Assembly (NCBI GenBank): GCA_029990175.1 | Contig: JARKIP010000030.1 | Span: 18,067,501-18,131,500, forward strand | DNA length: 64,000 nucleotides | Direction: 5' to 3' | Source: Petunia secreta | Lineage: Eukaryota; Streptophyta; Magnoliopsida; Solanales; Solanaceae | Shown: one piece after another, positions 1-10,615 of the stretch | Position numbering within the stretch: the first letter of the stretch is position 1 | How the letters are laid out: every line of letters begins with the position of its first letter | Made by a program: the position numbers and the translations under genes | Notes under the pieces: model-generated | The model's input: the letters and a program-made list of their open reading frames with translations, nothing else | The model's database searches: none | What the model was told of the DNA's origin: nothing

Positions 1-93
1 ACTTTGTGGGATTTGGTTGTTGAAGGAATAAAAGATTTGATGAAGCGAAGAACAAGGAAGACCAGCAAGCAACATGCTATGATAGGGGATTAA
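1..93 (+). CDS. Possible C-terminal coding tail of an unknown gene
   Basis: Reading frame 1 is open from the first base to a TAA at 91-93 and gives 30 residues rich in Lys and Arg, including KDLMKRRTRKTSK. An AATAAA hexamer lies at 154-159, where a plant near-upstream poly(A) element could sit. I do not recognise the protein. A 30-codon open frame can occur by chance, so this is only a candidate 3' end of a plus-strand gene that starts outside the window. If real, it would converge on the minus-strand thioesterase. Confidence 0.25.
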   Translation, partial: TLWDLVVEGIKDLMKRRTRKTSKQHAMIGD

Positions 94-910
94 AAGTTTT
101 GAGTTCACTACTGTATTATGAAGAGTTCACCACTGTACTAAAATTTTAGCTTTAATAAAGGAAAATTGTACCAAAAATGGGAGGTCTTGGTGGTATTGGA
201 TAGCAGAGATAAGCACCCCAAGTGAGAAATTCTGAGAAATATGAGCATAGCAGCGTACAGAAGGAAAGAACATTCTCTGGGGTCCCATCTATTACAACAC
301 TACAAAGGCATGTAAACTATGCAGTTAGCATTGACGAAAGAAGTGTTCAGTTCCTATAGAGAGAGATCTACATTCACGAATTGTGCATCTACTTATTTTT
401 TTGCGAACAACAGCAACGCTGGCACACTTCAGCTACTGATTGCCATGTGGTGAGATTAGGGTACAGGTCAAAGATGGAAATTTCATTAATAATGTCATCA
501 CTAACTAACAAGCTGATTCCTTCTCCCAACCACAAAAAAAAAAAAATAAATAAAAAAAAAAATAAGAAAGAAAGAAAGAAAAGATCAGGCCATATAATAA
601 GAAAGGAAAGTAGTTTCTTACACCAAGGTCAAGGTTAGGTCTTACAACCAAGTTCTTCATCCGAGGTCAAGAATAGGTCTCAGAAATCAAGTTCATATGT
701 TAGCTATCAAATGGTAACATTGGTCAACTTTAGCAATTCACGCTACCACATGACAATAGTAAAACCATGTAAAAGACTTGCCATTTATTTTTTAAATATC
801 AGTATTTATGGTTTAACTTAAAGATATCAGTTGATCCAATTAAAGAGGAGCAGCTAACGACTTGAAAAATACTGCACACTGCTAGTAAATGAATTCAGCT
901 GAGAGAATAC
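94..910. other. Non-coding stretch (candidate thioesterase intron 2)
   Basis: No convincing exon is visible on either strand. It contains an A-rich low-complexity tract at about 531-585. If the thioesterase is intact, this is the start of its second intron, because a consensus donor GTATTC reads leftward from 910 on the minus strand. I searched by eye for the expected third exon (the C-terminal half of the hotdog domain) and did not find it. Confidence 0.45.
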
Positions 911-1088
911 CAGTTGCTGGCTGAATAACATCAAGTTGAATTTCAATTGAAGAAAAGCCAACCCAAACAACAGCACCAACCATTTTCAGATCACTGTTAA
1001 CACTGATAGGCTTCTTCAGCACCATTTTATCAACAGAAGCAGTCACCAAATAGAGTGGTCTAGTCATGCTATCATCAACCGAGCAATG
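911..1088 (-). CDS. Acyl-CoA thioesterase, exon 2 (hotdog domain part)
   Basis: This 178-bp exon continues the thioesterase begun at 9310-9786. On the minus strand an acceptor (gaatcag, AG at 1090-1089) precedes codons for HCSVDDSMTRPLYLVTAS, then KMVLKKPI and GAVVWVGFSSIEIQLDV. These match the plant mitochondrial or peroxisomal ACOT9/10-like family in the segment directly after the exon 1 end. Exon 1 ends on a complete Lys codon and this exon starts in phase 0, so the splice keeps frame. The exon ends at a donor, CAACTG/GTATTC, with the intron starting at 910, leaving phase 1. The remaining domain is expected in a further exon that I cannot find in 1-910. It is therefore either outside the window or lost. 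Confidence 0.8.
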
Positions 1089-1845
1089 CTGATTCAACCA
1101 ACAGCAAGTTTAGCAGAAAAATTGGACTAATACATCCAAGTAAAGAACCATCACTCAAGAATGTCACATTCTGATGAAAAGAGTTCCAAATATCATACAG
1201 CCCCACCTTCATATTGTCCTTTTCATTTATATATCAAAGTATTTTATTGACATCAAAGCTCCAAAAGACCTATCCAACTAAATCTATACAATTAAATATC
1301 TTTTCTGCACCAAAATTATACAGGGAGAGAGAGAGAGAGAAGAACTCCCCATGTAGAGTTTTCTACACTCTATAAAGTTCTATTATTTCTCTCTCCAAAT
1401 CAAGCAAAAAAAAAAGGAGAAGGTTCAGATTTACCCCCCTACGAACGAAATATTTTATTTTTAACCTTCGTCACAATTTGGGGCCATTCATACGTTTGTC
1501 GATTGTTGTCTCTTATTTTCCCTTGACTTTAACAGAGCTCTAACATGGACCGGGTGGATTTGATAAAATTACTCGGGAAAATTAAAATTACCCTTAGGAG
1601 TCGTTTGGTTGATGCCATGGTATTACTAATCCCAGCTCAAAATTTCGCATAAGAAAATAGAACATTTGTTTTTTCCTATAAGAAAAAGTAATATTCGCAT
1701 TATTTAGTGCGGCGTTTGGTTGGCAATATAGAATAATGCTCGTATTAAGTTAAGTGAGATAAAATGTGGAACAAGAATACGTGTATTAGCAATGCGGGGA
1801 TTGGACTATTTAAAGACAAAAATGCCCTCAAAGTGAGTACTTCTT

Positions 1846-1868
1846 GCATAACAATAATCCTTTCATTA
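1846..1868 (+). repeat. LINE target-site duplication, left copy
   Basis: GCATAACAATAATCC followed by TTTCATTA at 1846-1868 matches GCATAATAATCC plus TTTCATTA at 5933-5952, apart from a 3-base indel. The two copies bracket the LINE and fit the long duplications made by target-primed reverse transcription. Confidence 0.55.
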
Positions 1869-4800
1869 TTAATCCCCATACGACAATGTGGATAATCCAA
1901 CAGTGATCGAAACATCAAAGTGGACCAAGATGGCAATGGTAAGGGCATGCAAAGCTTTCGGGGTCAACACAGTTGGCTTTGAGCATGAAATCCTGGGTAT
2001 CATCCTGAGGATGGAACAAAAAAGGGCAATTCAGCTAGAGCAGCAGAAAACCAAGCCATCAACACCGAGGAAAAACAGAAAAAAAGGGGAGATTGAACTT
2101 AAAAGATTAACATGGGGGCTGAATGAAAGTAGTGAAGGGCGAGATAGGGGCAGGTTTCATCAAAGCTCTTCAGGATGAAAGTTAAAATCATCAGTTGGAA
2201 TGTACAGGGTCTCAATAACAGGGACAAGAGGACTACTTTGAAATCTTTATTAAAAAAATGGGGGGCAGACATCGTATGTTTGCAAGAAACAAAAATTGAA
2301 GAATGGAACACCAGGCTCGCTAGGCAAGTATGGGGGGTAGATGGATTACATGGGCTGAACTGAAATCGTCCGGAAGTAGAGGGGGGATTATTATTCTATG
2401 GGATAAGAGGAACTGGAAGTGCATAAACACGGAACAGGGGGAATTTTCTATTTCTTGCAGATTTCAGAGTATCCAGGAGGACTTCAGATGGGTCTTTACA
2501 GGAGTTTACGGACCTCATACAAATCCAGAAAGGACAGAACTTTGGGAAGAACTAGCTGCTGTTAGAGGACTTTGGTCTGATCAATGGGTTATCGGGGGAG
2601 ATTTCAATGTTTGCAGATATGAAAATGAAAGATTAAATTGTTCAAGGCGATCCAGAGCAATGATGGGGTTCTCAAACACCATTCTAGACCTTGGTTTCAT
2701 TGACTTTCCTCTTCAGGGAGCTCAATTCACCTGGTCAAGAGGGGAGGATCAGTTCCAAGCTTCAAGAATTGACAGGTTTTTGATCTCTCCAGAATGGAAT
2801 GATAGCTTTAAGCAGACAAGCAAATAGCACTTCCAAGACCTATATCTGATCACAAGCCTTTACTTTTGGAGAATGGAGATTGGGAAGCAACATCGTCTTA
2901 TTTTAAGTTCGAAAATATATGGCCACAAACTGCAGGTTTATTGGAAATGGTCAGGGCATGGTGGCAATCTTACAGTGAGTAGGTACTCCTGACTTCATCC
3001 TCACTCAAAAGTTGAGACACTTGAAAAGAGACATTAGTACATAGAACAGAGAGGTTTATGGGCAAGTAGATATAAAGAGAAGCAAGGCTCTAGATGACCT
3101 CAATACACTGGAGCAGGCAGCAGAATCCAGAATCCTGACTCAACAAGAGAATCTAAGAGCTTTTAACTTGAAATTAGAGCTCCAACAGTTAGCAATAGCA
3201 GACGAAATCTCTTGGAGACAGAAATCGAGATGTCTGTGGCTGAAAGAAGGGGACAAAAACACCAAATATTTTCAAAGAACGGCAAGCTCGCATAGAAGGA
3301 ACAACCACATCAATAGGCTTCAAGTTGGGGAGGATCTAATAGAGGACAAAAATCTTATTAAAGGAGAAATTCTTGACTTTTATCAGAAGCTATATACAGA
3401 AAATGAGCAATGGAGGCCATCTGCCAATTTTGAAGGTTTATCTACTCTCTCATTTGAAGATAAAAACTGGCTTGAAGTTCCTTTTGAAGAGCAAGAGGTG
3501 TTGGCTGTTTTGAAGTCTTGTGCCCCGGACAAGGCACCCGGACCCGATGGGTATACCATGGCTTTCTTTCAAGAGGCGTGGGAGTTTTTAAAAACAGATA
3601 TTATGAATACATTGCAGCACTTTCATCACTGTGGCCACATGGTAAGATCTTGTAATGCTTCATTTATTGCCTTTGTCCCAAAGAAGAAAGGTGCACTAGA
3701 ACTAAGGGACTACAGGCCCATTAGCCTAATAGGTAGTATTTACAAGCTTGCGTCTAAAGTGTTGGCAGAAAGAGTAAAAAAGGTGGTTAGGAAATTGGTC
3801 TCGGGGCAGCAAAATGCATTCATAAAAGGTAGGCAGATCTCTGATGCATCACTTATTGCCAATGAAGTACTGGATTGGAGAGTCAAAAGTGGATTACCCG
3901 GGATTCTTTGTAAATTGGATATTGAAAAGGATTTTGACCAATTAAGCTGGTCTTACCTAATCAATATTCTGAAGAAGATGGGATTCGGTGACAGATGGAT
4001 AAGGTGGATTAAGTATTGCATCACAACGGTCAAATATTCAGTTCTAGTAAACAGGGAGCCGGTTGGCTTCTTCTCCCCACAAAAAGGTTTAAGGCAGGGA
4101 GATCCTCTATCTCCATTTTTATTCATTTTAGCAATGGAAGGGCTCACCAGAATGCTTGACAAGGCCAAACAATTACAGTGGATTCAAGGTTTTTTAGGTT
4201 GGTAGGGATCCAAGCAATGCTGTTACTATCTCTCATCTTCTTTATGCAGATGATACTCTTATCTTCTGTGAAGCAGATAGGTCTCAAGTCCTCAATCTCA
4301 ACCTCACCTTGCTTATTTTTGAAGCACTCTCTGGTCTTCACATTAACATGTTGAAGAGTGCAATATATCCTGTTAATGAGGTCCCGAATTTACAAGAGCT
4401 AGCAGAGATTCTTAGTTGCAAACCGGCTCCTTTCCAACTTCTTATTTAGGGTTACCTCTAGGATCAAAATTCAAGTCAACTGGAATTTGGAGTGGTATCA
4501 TAGAAAAGTTTGAGAAAAGGCTAGCAACATGGCAAATGCAATATCTATCAATGGGGGGTCGACTTACCCTCATCAACAGTGTGCTTGATAGCATTCCGAC
4601 ATACTATATGACCCTTTTTCCTATACCAAGCTCAGTCCTCAAACAACTAGACAAGCTCAGGAGAACATTTCTATGGGAAGGAAACAACCAGAGCCACAAA
4701 TTCCACTTGGTGAAGCGGGATAGAGTCATCCGACCTAAATCTCAGGGTGGCTTAGGTATCAGAGACCTGAAGTTGCATAACAAAAGCATGCTACAAAAAT

Positions 4801-5932
4801 GGCTATGGAGATTTGGGCAAGAGGAAACTGGCTGCTGGAAGAAGGTCATCATTGCCAAGTATGGAGCTCAGAACAACTGCCATACCAAAAGGATCACTTC
4901 ACCACATGGTACTGGCCTTTGGAAACACATATCAACCTACCAAAGTGAGTTCTTCCAGAACATAACTTTCAAGGTAGGGAATGGAGCACATGTGAAATTC
5001 TGGAAGGACAAGTGGCTGGGAAACTCTCCATTGACAGAAACATACCCTGTACTTGCCCAAATTGCATGTAACAAGGACTCTACTATTGCTAACAACAGAG
5101 AAGGCAACTCTTGGAATCTTCTATTTAGAAGGAATCTTCAAGACTGGGAATTTAATGAATTTGTCAACTTGCTAGCTGCTATTGAACCTGTTCATAAAAT
5201 AGAGCTACAGTCTGATAAAATGGCTTGGGGCAGTTTTAGAAGGGGTATATATACTGTAAAAGCTGGCTACAATCATCTATGTTCACAAATGGAGTGATTG
5301 AAAACTGGCCTTGGAAGCACATATGGAGGACCAAACTTCCCACAAAAGTGATATGCTTTACCTGGACAGCTCTAAATAATGCATGCTTGACCTAAGACAA
5401 CCTTATAAAAAGATACATCCAGCTGGTAAATAGATGCTACATGTGCCAATTGAATCTGGAGTCAATCAGCCACCTTTTCCTTCACTGTACAGTGGCTGCT
5501 GAATTATGGAACTTTTTTTGCTCAATTTTTGGACTGAGTTGGGTAATGCCTCACTCAATCAAAGAAGCTTATGAATGCTGGAATTTATGCAGAGTTGATA
5601 AAGCCATCAAAAGAATCTGGAAAATGATCCCTGGTACTATATTTTGGCATCTATGGAATGAGAGGAATCACAGATGCTTTGATGGAATTTCAACTCCAAC
5701 ACATTTTGAAAGCTAGATGTCTAGTTAGTCTTTTTAGTTGGCACTTTTTAACCCCTGTAAATTGCCCTTATAACTTTTTGAATTTTGTTAGCTCCCCGGT
5801 CATACCATAGCTTTACTGTAGCTTATGGAGCTAACTTTTCATCTTCTTTTGTACTATGTTCTATTTGCATCTTCTTGATGCCTTTTAATGATACCTCTTA
5901 CTTTATCAAAAATTCCTTCATTATTATTCACT
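1869..5932 (+). mobile_element. 5'-truncated LINE (L1-type non-LTR retrotransposon)
   Basis: The element reads on the plus strand, antisense to the thioesterase gene that hosts it. It starts with the tail of ORF1 (about 1888-2177: a basic, Lys/Arg-rich end without the zinc knuckle), then ORF2 with endonuclease, reverse transcriptase and C-terminal zinc-binding region, and ends near a T-rich and ATT-rich tail at about 5900-5932. Most of ORF1 and the 5' UTR are missing, as usual for L1-type copies truncated at the 5' end. Several frameshifts and stops make it non-autonomous. Near-matching target duplications flank it at 1846-1868 and 5933-5952. Confidence 0.85.
2175..5716 (+). pseudogene. LINE ORF2: endonuclease, reverse transcriptase, zf-RVT (broken)
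   Basis: The AP-endonuclease domain (2175 to about 2827) shows ISWNVQGLN, CLQETKIE, VYGPH, GGDFNVCRYE and the terminal SRIDRFL. It is frameshifted near 2340. After a decayed linker, the reverse transcriptase (3168 to about 4340) shows PDKAPGPDG, DYRPISLIGS, QNAFIKGRQ, LDIEKDFDQL (catalytic Asp of motif A) and GLRQGDPLSPFLF. The YADDTLIFC box at about 4245-4271 lies in another frame after a stop at about 4204. The region 4416-5297 carries YLGLPLG, the thumb-like part and FKVGNGAHVKFWKDKW. The zf-RVT region (about 5300-5716) keeps CYMCQLNLESISHLFLHC. Plant L1-type ORF2 proteins have this order. At least one frameshift in the endonuclease, one between motif C and its neighbours, and stops near 5296 and 5394 make it inactive. 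Confidence 0.85.
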
Positions 5933-5952
5933 GCATAATAATCCTTTCATTA
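5933..5952 (+). repeat. LINE target-site duplication, right copy
   Basis: GCATAATAATCC plus TTTCATTA directly follows the LINE 3' end and matches 1846-1868 except for three missing bases. Confidence 0.55.
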
Positions 5953-6009
5953 AACAAACAATCCTTGTATTATGCTGCCGCACAACAAGTACGTGAACCA
6001 AACAATCCC

Positions 6010-6355
6010 TTAGTTATATTTGAAGTTCTAGGAATCAACTTCGAAGAAGGATCGAATAGCTCAAGGAATTGGGGAAAACTGAGAACAATTCAATAAGAAA
6101 AACTGAATTTGTAGTATGTAATATCTGAATGAATACAATGAAAGGAATTACACTTCTTTATACTCAATTCCTCAGCCTTGCCTCTACTAACTACCCTAAC
6201 TGAATTTCCCGCCAAAACTAACTAATTGCTTAACTACCCAACTACCCTAACTGAATTTCCCGCCAAAACTAACTAATTGCTTAACTACCCGTAACTAACT
6301 TGCCAGCTGGAATTATTCTCACTAATCTAGTTACTAATTGAATTATTCTTAATCT
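6010..6355 (-). mobile_element. Probable copia-type LTR remnant
   Basis: Read on the minus strand this stretch has the look of a copia LTR. It starts with TGATACAGATT near 6355, has a TATA-like GAGTATAAAGAAGTG at about 6152-6166 and a pyrimidine-rich leader towards 6010. I see no primer binding site and no partner LTR, so it could be a decayed solo LTR. The call is by architecture only. Confidence 0.3.
6189..6290. repeat. Two tandem copies of a 51-bp unit
   Basis: The unit begins AACTACCCTAACTG. Copy 1 is 6189-6239 and copy 2 is 6240-6290; they are identical by eye. They lie inside the LTR-like remnant, so this is a local duplication. Confidence 0.9.
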
Positions 6356-6769
6356 GTATCATAGTCATGTGGTTCAAGCATAAACAATAAACTAAAAAAT
6401 GATTCAATCGATCTGAATATTCTGTAGTCTAAACTTGATCTTAACCAAGGGCTCGTGTGAAAGGTAAAAAAGTTTAGCCAAAAGAGAAAAGGTATTCTTT
6501 TACTTCTAGAGATGCATAATTACATACTTACTGCCATCCCCTATTCAATGTTTCAAACTTAACAAAATATCCAACTTCCTCCGAGTACACTATTTACCAA
6601 TATCCCTTTCCGGCTGTGCCAAGCATAACAAGGTATGCAACTTGGTACTAAAGAATAACATTTAACACAGGCATTGATCAACACCATCAACTATTTCCAA
6701 CAACAAGAAATGTTTTGCGAAATCTTGAAGCTTCACTGATCACACTAATCCCAGAAAAGCAATATCAAA

Positions 6770-8690
6770 GAGTCGAGAATAGGTCCATAAGCTTGGTTGG
6801 AGGGGTGTATAAGATTATTCCTAAGCTTTTATTTTATAATGAGGCTATAGCTACTCATGGGAAAATTGATAAACCACGCATAATGCTTTTGTGAAGGGTA
6901 GGGAATGACAACTATAGTGTTAATTGCGAACGACTGTCTTGGTTGGAGAACTAGAAATGGTTATCCAGGTATGCTATGTAAGCTGGACCTGAAAGGCCTA
7001 TGATCACAGTAATGGGAGATTCTTGATAATTTAATGATGGACATGGGCTCCAGTCTACAGAAATAAGTGGCCGAACATGGTATGGTATTGCATCAGCACT
7101 GTGAAATATCTTGTTAAATAATGGTAGTCCAAGAGGATTTTCACACTGAAAGGGATTTGAGAGAGGATAATCCATTATCACCTTTCTTGTTCAGATATGG
7201 AGGGTCTAAGTTGGATGATTAATACTGCAGGCAATTAAATTGGACAGAGGGCTTCACGGTTGGGACCAATGGTAAGAACCTGAGTACTATTTCATACTTT
7301 CTTTATACTGACGACACTCTAATCTTTTGCAAAGCTTCTAACAGGCAGTTGCTAGAGATAATTCTGAAGCAACATTTTTTTTTTCAGAATGAGATATTCT
7401 GCAGCTATTTCTGGTTCAAACATCAACCTTGCAGAGTCATATGTGAATGAAGAAAGGATATCTGGGAGTTGGCTGACATCCTAGATTGCAATATGGGATC
7501 TTTTCACACAGCTTATCTAGAAATGTCTTTGGGGGCGAAACAAAAGGAAGATGAATCTGGCAAAGTATTCTGGATTAAGCTTCGACGAGATTTTCAAGAT
7601 AAAAATGTCAGTTCCTTTCCTTTGGAGGAAGGATTACGTTGGTCAACATGTTCTTGATAGCTCCCCCACTTATTTCATGTCTCTCTTTCCCTTCGGCAGA
7701 AGTTCGGAAAAGACTAGACAAGCTAAGAAGGGATTTCCTGCAGTTTTGGAAATAAAGGCAGCACGTGTTTTACATTGGTAAGATGGGATATAGTCACCAA
7801 ACCAATAAGATTGGGTGGCCTTGCATAAAGAATCTCCAGCTACAGTATAAAAGCTCGTTACTTAAATAGTTATGGAGATATTCTCAAAGCACAGCTAGTT
7901 TGTGGAAGCAACTGTGGAAAAGTATTGGTGCACATATCCAGTCAATACAAAATATGGACCGAGCATCTGGAAGAGTATACGAAGGAACTTTGAGGTTTGG
8001 GAGGTAGCAAGATTTAGCTAACTGTTACACAGATAATGAAGAGTTAATATGTCATAGAAGTTATGAGATTCACTGAAATGGAGAAGGTAAAAAAGATGGA
8101 AAATTCTCAGCACAATCAGCTCACAAGCTCTGTACACTCCCTCATTCCAGAACCTTCAATAGAAACACATGAAGCTTGCTTGTGTCACAATAACTTGCAA
8201 AAGAGTGGCATCAAGAAATGCCGCAGATTCATTTCATGTCAGTCATCTACAAAGGAAGTAAATCATCGTTTGGGCCATTGTATAATAGCATCGCAGCTAT
8301 TGAGCAGCATGCTCTTGGGCAGGTCTGGACCACACTGGATGAAGCTTTCCACCCGATGTCCGGTACCTGTTTTGGGGCCAGACAAATTTGTGTTCATGCC
8401 AGGAAGTCCCGCTTTGGGGTAAGTCTCTACCCATAGTGTGAAGGATTTGTTACAAAGTCGGTATGGCAGGAAACCCAAGACGGAAACCAGAAAGATATGG
8501 AATTTTATACCAGCAAGCGTCTTCTTGACTATTTGTGGGAAAGGAGTCAAAGAAAAGGAGTCAAAGATGTTTTGAAGGGAAAGCTGAACCCGTTCATTGG
8601 ATTAGATACAGATGTTCATATTTGTTGGTGTAAGCTGCAAAATGTTTATGATGTAGACATAATATTTGTTCCTCTATTCCCTACATTTAT
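6770..8690 (+). pseudogene. Second, strongly decayed LINE ORF2
   Basis: Scattered frames match a LINE reverse transcriptase in order: ISLVGGVYKIIPKLL (about 6788-6835), DNPLSPFLF (about 7168-7195), LYTDDTLIFC (about 7300-7330, the YADD box with one change), YLEMSLGAK (about 7515-7541, normally YLGLPLG) and PTYFMSLFPFG (about 7667-7700). GGLA at about 7815 follows. Many stops and shifts separate them. It has the same orientation as the LINE at 1869-5932 but differs too much to be its recent copy. Its ends are not defined. Confidence 0.6.
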
Positions 8691-9066
8691 ATAGGCCTAA
8701 AGGGTTACCGAGTTTGTGCGCTTTACATATTCATAAACCTTCTTGGAGCATTCTAACCTAATAAAATTAACGTAGTTACTGATCAATAAAACGAAACATG
8801 GGAATTGATACCCAACAACAGTTTTAAGCATAGAAGTATATGCAAATTAGGACTGGTAACTATCATTTGACATAGCCATATTCATCAACAGTTTTTCCAA
8901 TAGAAACAGGCACTCGATTACAGGTAAACACAAGCAAATGAACCAATATACTCATCTATGCAACAGAAACAGCACAACCAGCCTTATACTTGTAGATTTA
9001 GCCCATGAAAAGTTTAACTATATACAAAATTGCAAATGAAGGATATTCTGTACGGATAATAAACTA
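8691..9066. other. Non-coding intron sequence
   Basis: I see no exon, RNA gene or element end here. It lies within intron 1 of the thioesterase, between the decayed LINE and the Stowaway MITE. Confidence 0.5.
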
Positions 9067-9300
9067 CTCCCTCTACTCCAAAGAGAATGGCACAATTTCC
9101 TTATTAGTCCATTCCAAAGAAAATGTCACATTTCTAAATTTAGAAAAAAATTAATTCCAAACTTGTGATTTTAACCTTAATGAGATGATTTATAGTCCAT
9201 ACAAATATCAATGGTAGACTATAAGTTTATAGAATTGTCATTTCTTTATTAACTATCGTGCCAAACCAAACAATGACTTATAAATAAAAACAGATGGAAA
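9067..9300. mobile_element. Stowaway-type MITE at the 5' splice site
   Basis: The left end CTCCCTCTACTCC follows TA at 9065-9066, and CCAAAGAGAATGGCAC follows it, as in Stowaway (Tc1/mariner) MITEs, whose ends read CTCCCTCCGT. The right part keeps the family internal segment CGTGCCAAACCAAACAATG before a decayed end at about 9297-9300. The right end is only about ten bases from the exon 1 donor of the thioesterase (intron starts at 9309), so the element makes up the start of the intron. Confidence 0.55.
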
Positions 9301-9309
9301 AGATTGTAC

Positions 9310-9786
9310 CTTGACAGAGATGGTGCCAGCAAGAGCATCAAGATCTTCAAGCAACTTGCCAATTCTAACCTCATTCCAAGGATCCCTATACTGTTCCCTC
9401 AATATATAATCAGTAGAGAAAGTATAAAGAATAGAAGTCCTGCTGTGTGAAGGTGGTTTAGTTAACAATTCACTTTGAGGAGGAGCATCAAGTGGTGGAT
9501 CAACAAGTGTTTCAAATATTTTAGACCTTGTTTCCCAAAGAGCATTAGTCACTGGTGAATGATACATTCCTGGCCACAAACTAAGTGGTTTTCTCCTTGT
9601 TGAATAATCATCAGAAGGAGAACCCTCAAATGGTGAAGCCAAAGTGGACACGACATGAATGGTATTTGGAGATGAACAATTGTAATCCATGGGAAGATAG
9701 TTAATTCTTGAAATGTGTTTGTGGGAATGTTGAGAAAAAGATGGTGTTTTTAATGAAAAACGAGGATTTATTAGTGTGATGCTCAT
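9310..9786 (-). CDS. Acyl-CoA thioesterase, exon 1 (ACOT9/10-like)
   Basis: Predicted to hydrolyse acyl-CoA to free fatty acid and CoA with a hotdog-fold domain. The 159-codon exon holds an N-terminal stretch rich in Ser, Arg and His without acidic residues (mitochondrial targeting-like). It is followed by RRKPLSLWPGMYHSPVT, WETRSKIFE, SRTSILYTFSTDY and ILREQYRDPWNEV. It ends with GKLLEDLDALAGTISVK, as in plant ACOT9/10-like enzymes. The donor AAG/GTACAATC (intron from 9309) is in phase 0 and joins exon 2 at 1088. I prefer the ATG at 9786; an in-frame ATG at 9870 would add 28 hydrophobic residues, and one at 9690 would remove the putative transit peptide. Intron 1 is about 8.2 kb and full of transposons. 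Only about the first two thirds of the expected protein is present, so the gene is partial in this window and may be broken. Confidence 0.85.
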
Positions 9787-9870
9787 GCCACTTTTGACTA
9801 GAAGCTGAAATTGAATGAATTTAAAACAAATGATGAAATTAGTATATACTCCATTACGTAATTTAGGCAC

Positions 9871-10219
9871 ACTTCTTTAATATTTTCAGGAGGTTAGTAG
9901 TTGGACAAAATCTGTGTAATTATATGTTGTTGAAATCACGAGAAAAACGTAAGTTTTTGTCGGTAACTCCATTCAGCTCCTTTTAACTTTTTCAAATATA
10001 CTCCATCTCAATTTGTATTTCATTTTAGAACGTCAATTCGAATATTAAAATTAAATCTTTTTTATAAGTAAAACTTACATATTTAAAAATACTATAAATC
10101 AAAATTATTAACAACTCAACTTATTTAAAATGCATATGAATAAAATTGACAAAACGCTGAAAATCTGAACTGTCCTATTAGTTGAAACAACGAAAGTAGC
10201 ATTTTTGCACTAAGTGACA
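9871..10219. other. Upstream flank of the thioesterase with a MITE-like stretch
   Basis: This gap between the thioesterase start and the MULE should hold the thioesterase promoter (minus direction). A stretch at about 10003-10199 begins ACTCCATCTCAATTTG and ends GTTGAAACAACGAAAGTA. These resemble decayed inverted ends of the Stowaway-like ACTCCCTCCGT...ACGGAGGGAGT MITEs common in this kind of genome. I cannot name a promoter element with confidence. Confidence 0.35.
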
Positions 10220-10273
10220 GGTGAAGAAAGAGGTGAAGGGACCTCTTGAGTTTGAAAAGAAAAAAAGGGGACA
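10220..10273 (+). repeat. MULE left terminal inverted repeat
   Basis: The core AAAAGAAAAAAAGGGGACA at 10255-10273 is an exact inverted copy of 21950-21968 (19 of 19). Outward, GGTGAAGGGACCTCTTGAGT aligns imperfectly with the inverted GGTGAGGGGGACTTTTAAGT of the right end. The outermost base is uncertain. Confidence 0.65.
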
Positions 10274-10418
10274 CCAATTTCTTTTCCTATTTCTTTTATT
10301 ATGTTTTCGTCATTAAGGGAGTAATTAAGAGGGGGAAGGACTGATTTGCAAATATGAAAAGCTGAGAAGTACACGAGTCACGCTTAACTGGTGGGACAAA
10401 GCAGCAAACATGCAAACA

Positions 10419-10426
10419 TATATATA
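10419..10426 (+). promoter_or_regulatory. Candidate TATA box of the Ulp1-like gene
   Basis: TATATATA is followed by a CT-rich leader (10428-10500) typical of a plant 5' UTR. It lies about 145 bp inside the left terminal repeat, the place expected for an inward-reading MULE gene promoter. Confidence 0.45.
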
Positions 10427-10615
10427 CACTCTCTCTCTTTTCTGTCAGAGCCCATTTCCCCACAAAAACTCTTCATCTACACACATTTCTCTCTCTTCAA
10501 ATTTCAAAAAACCAACTGTGGAGCGTCAAATTTTTTCCTTTTTTCTTTGATTCCGTCAAATTTGTGGTGGAACTAAACCCATTGTTGCATATTTCCGTTC
10601 ATCAAGTTAAAATAG

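Larger units (their letters stand above)
1597..6009. mobile_element. PIF/Harbinger-like MITE, split by a LINE
   Basis: The left end GGAGTCGTTTGGTT (1597-1610) and the right end AACCAAACAATCCC (5996-6009) are inverted copies of each other with three mismatches in 14. Both are flanked directly by TTA (1594-1596 and 6010-6012), the target duplication typical of PIF/Harbinger (Tourist) elements. Without the LINE at 1869-5932 the MITE would be about 0.35 kb. A second GCGTTTGGTTGGC motif lies inside at about 1711-1724. It sits in intron 1 of the thioesterase. The superfamily call rests on the ends and the TTA duplication only. Confidence 0.5.

Noticed and set aside
381..638. 85-residue plus-strand ORF
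   Set aside because: Ends in poly-Lys from an A-rich tract, no family, no promoter or splice context.
9787..9870. Upstream ATG at 9870 as thioesterase start
   Set aside because: It adds a hydrophobic stretch unlike the family; the ATG at 9786 gives a typical transit-peptide-like N-terminus. Not excluded.
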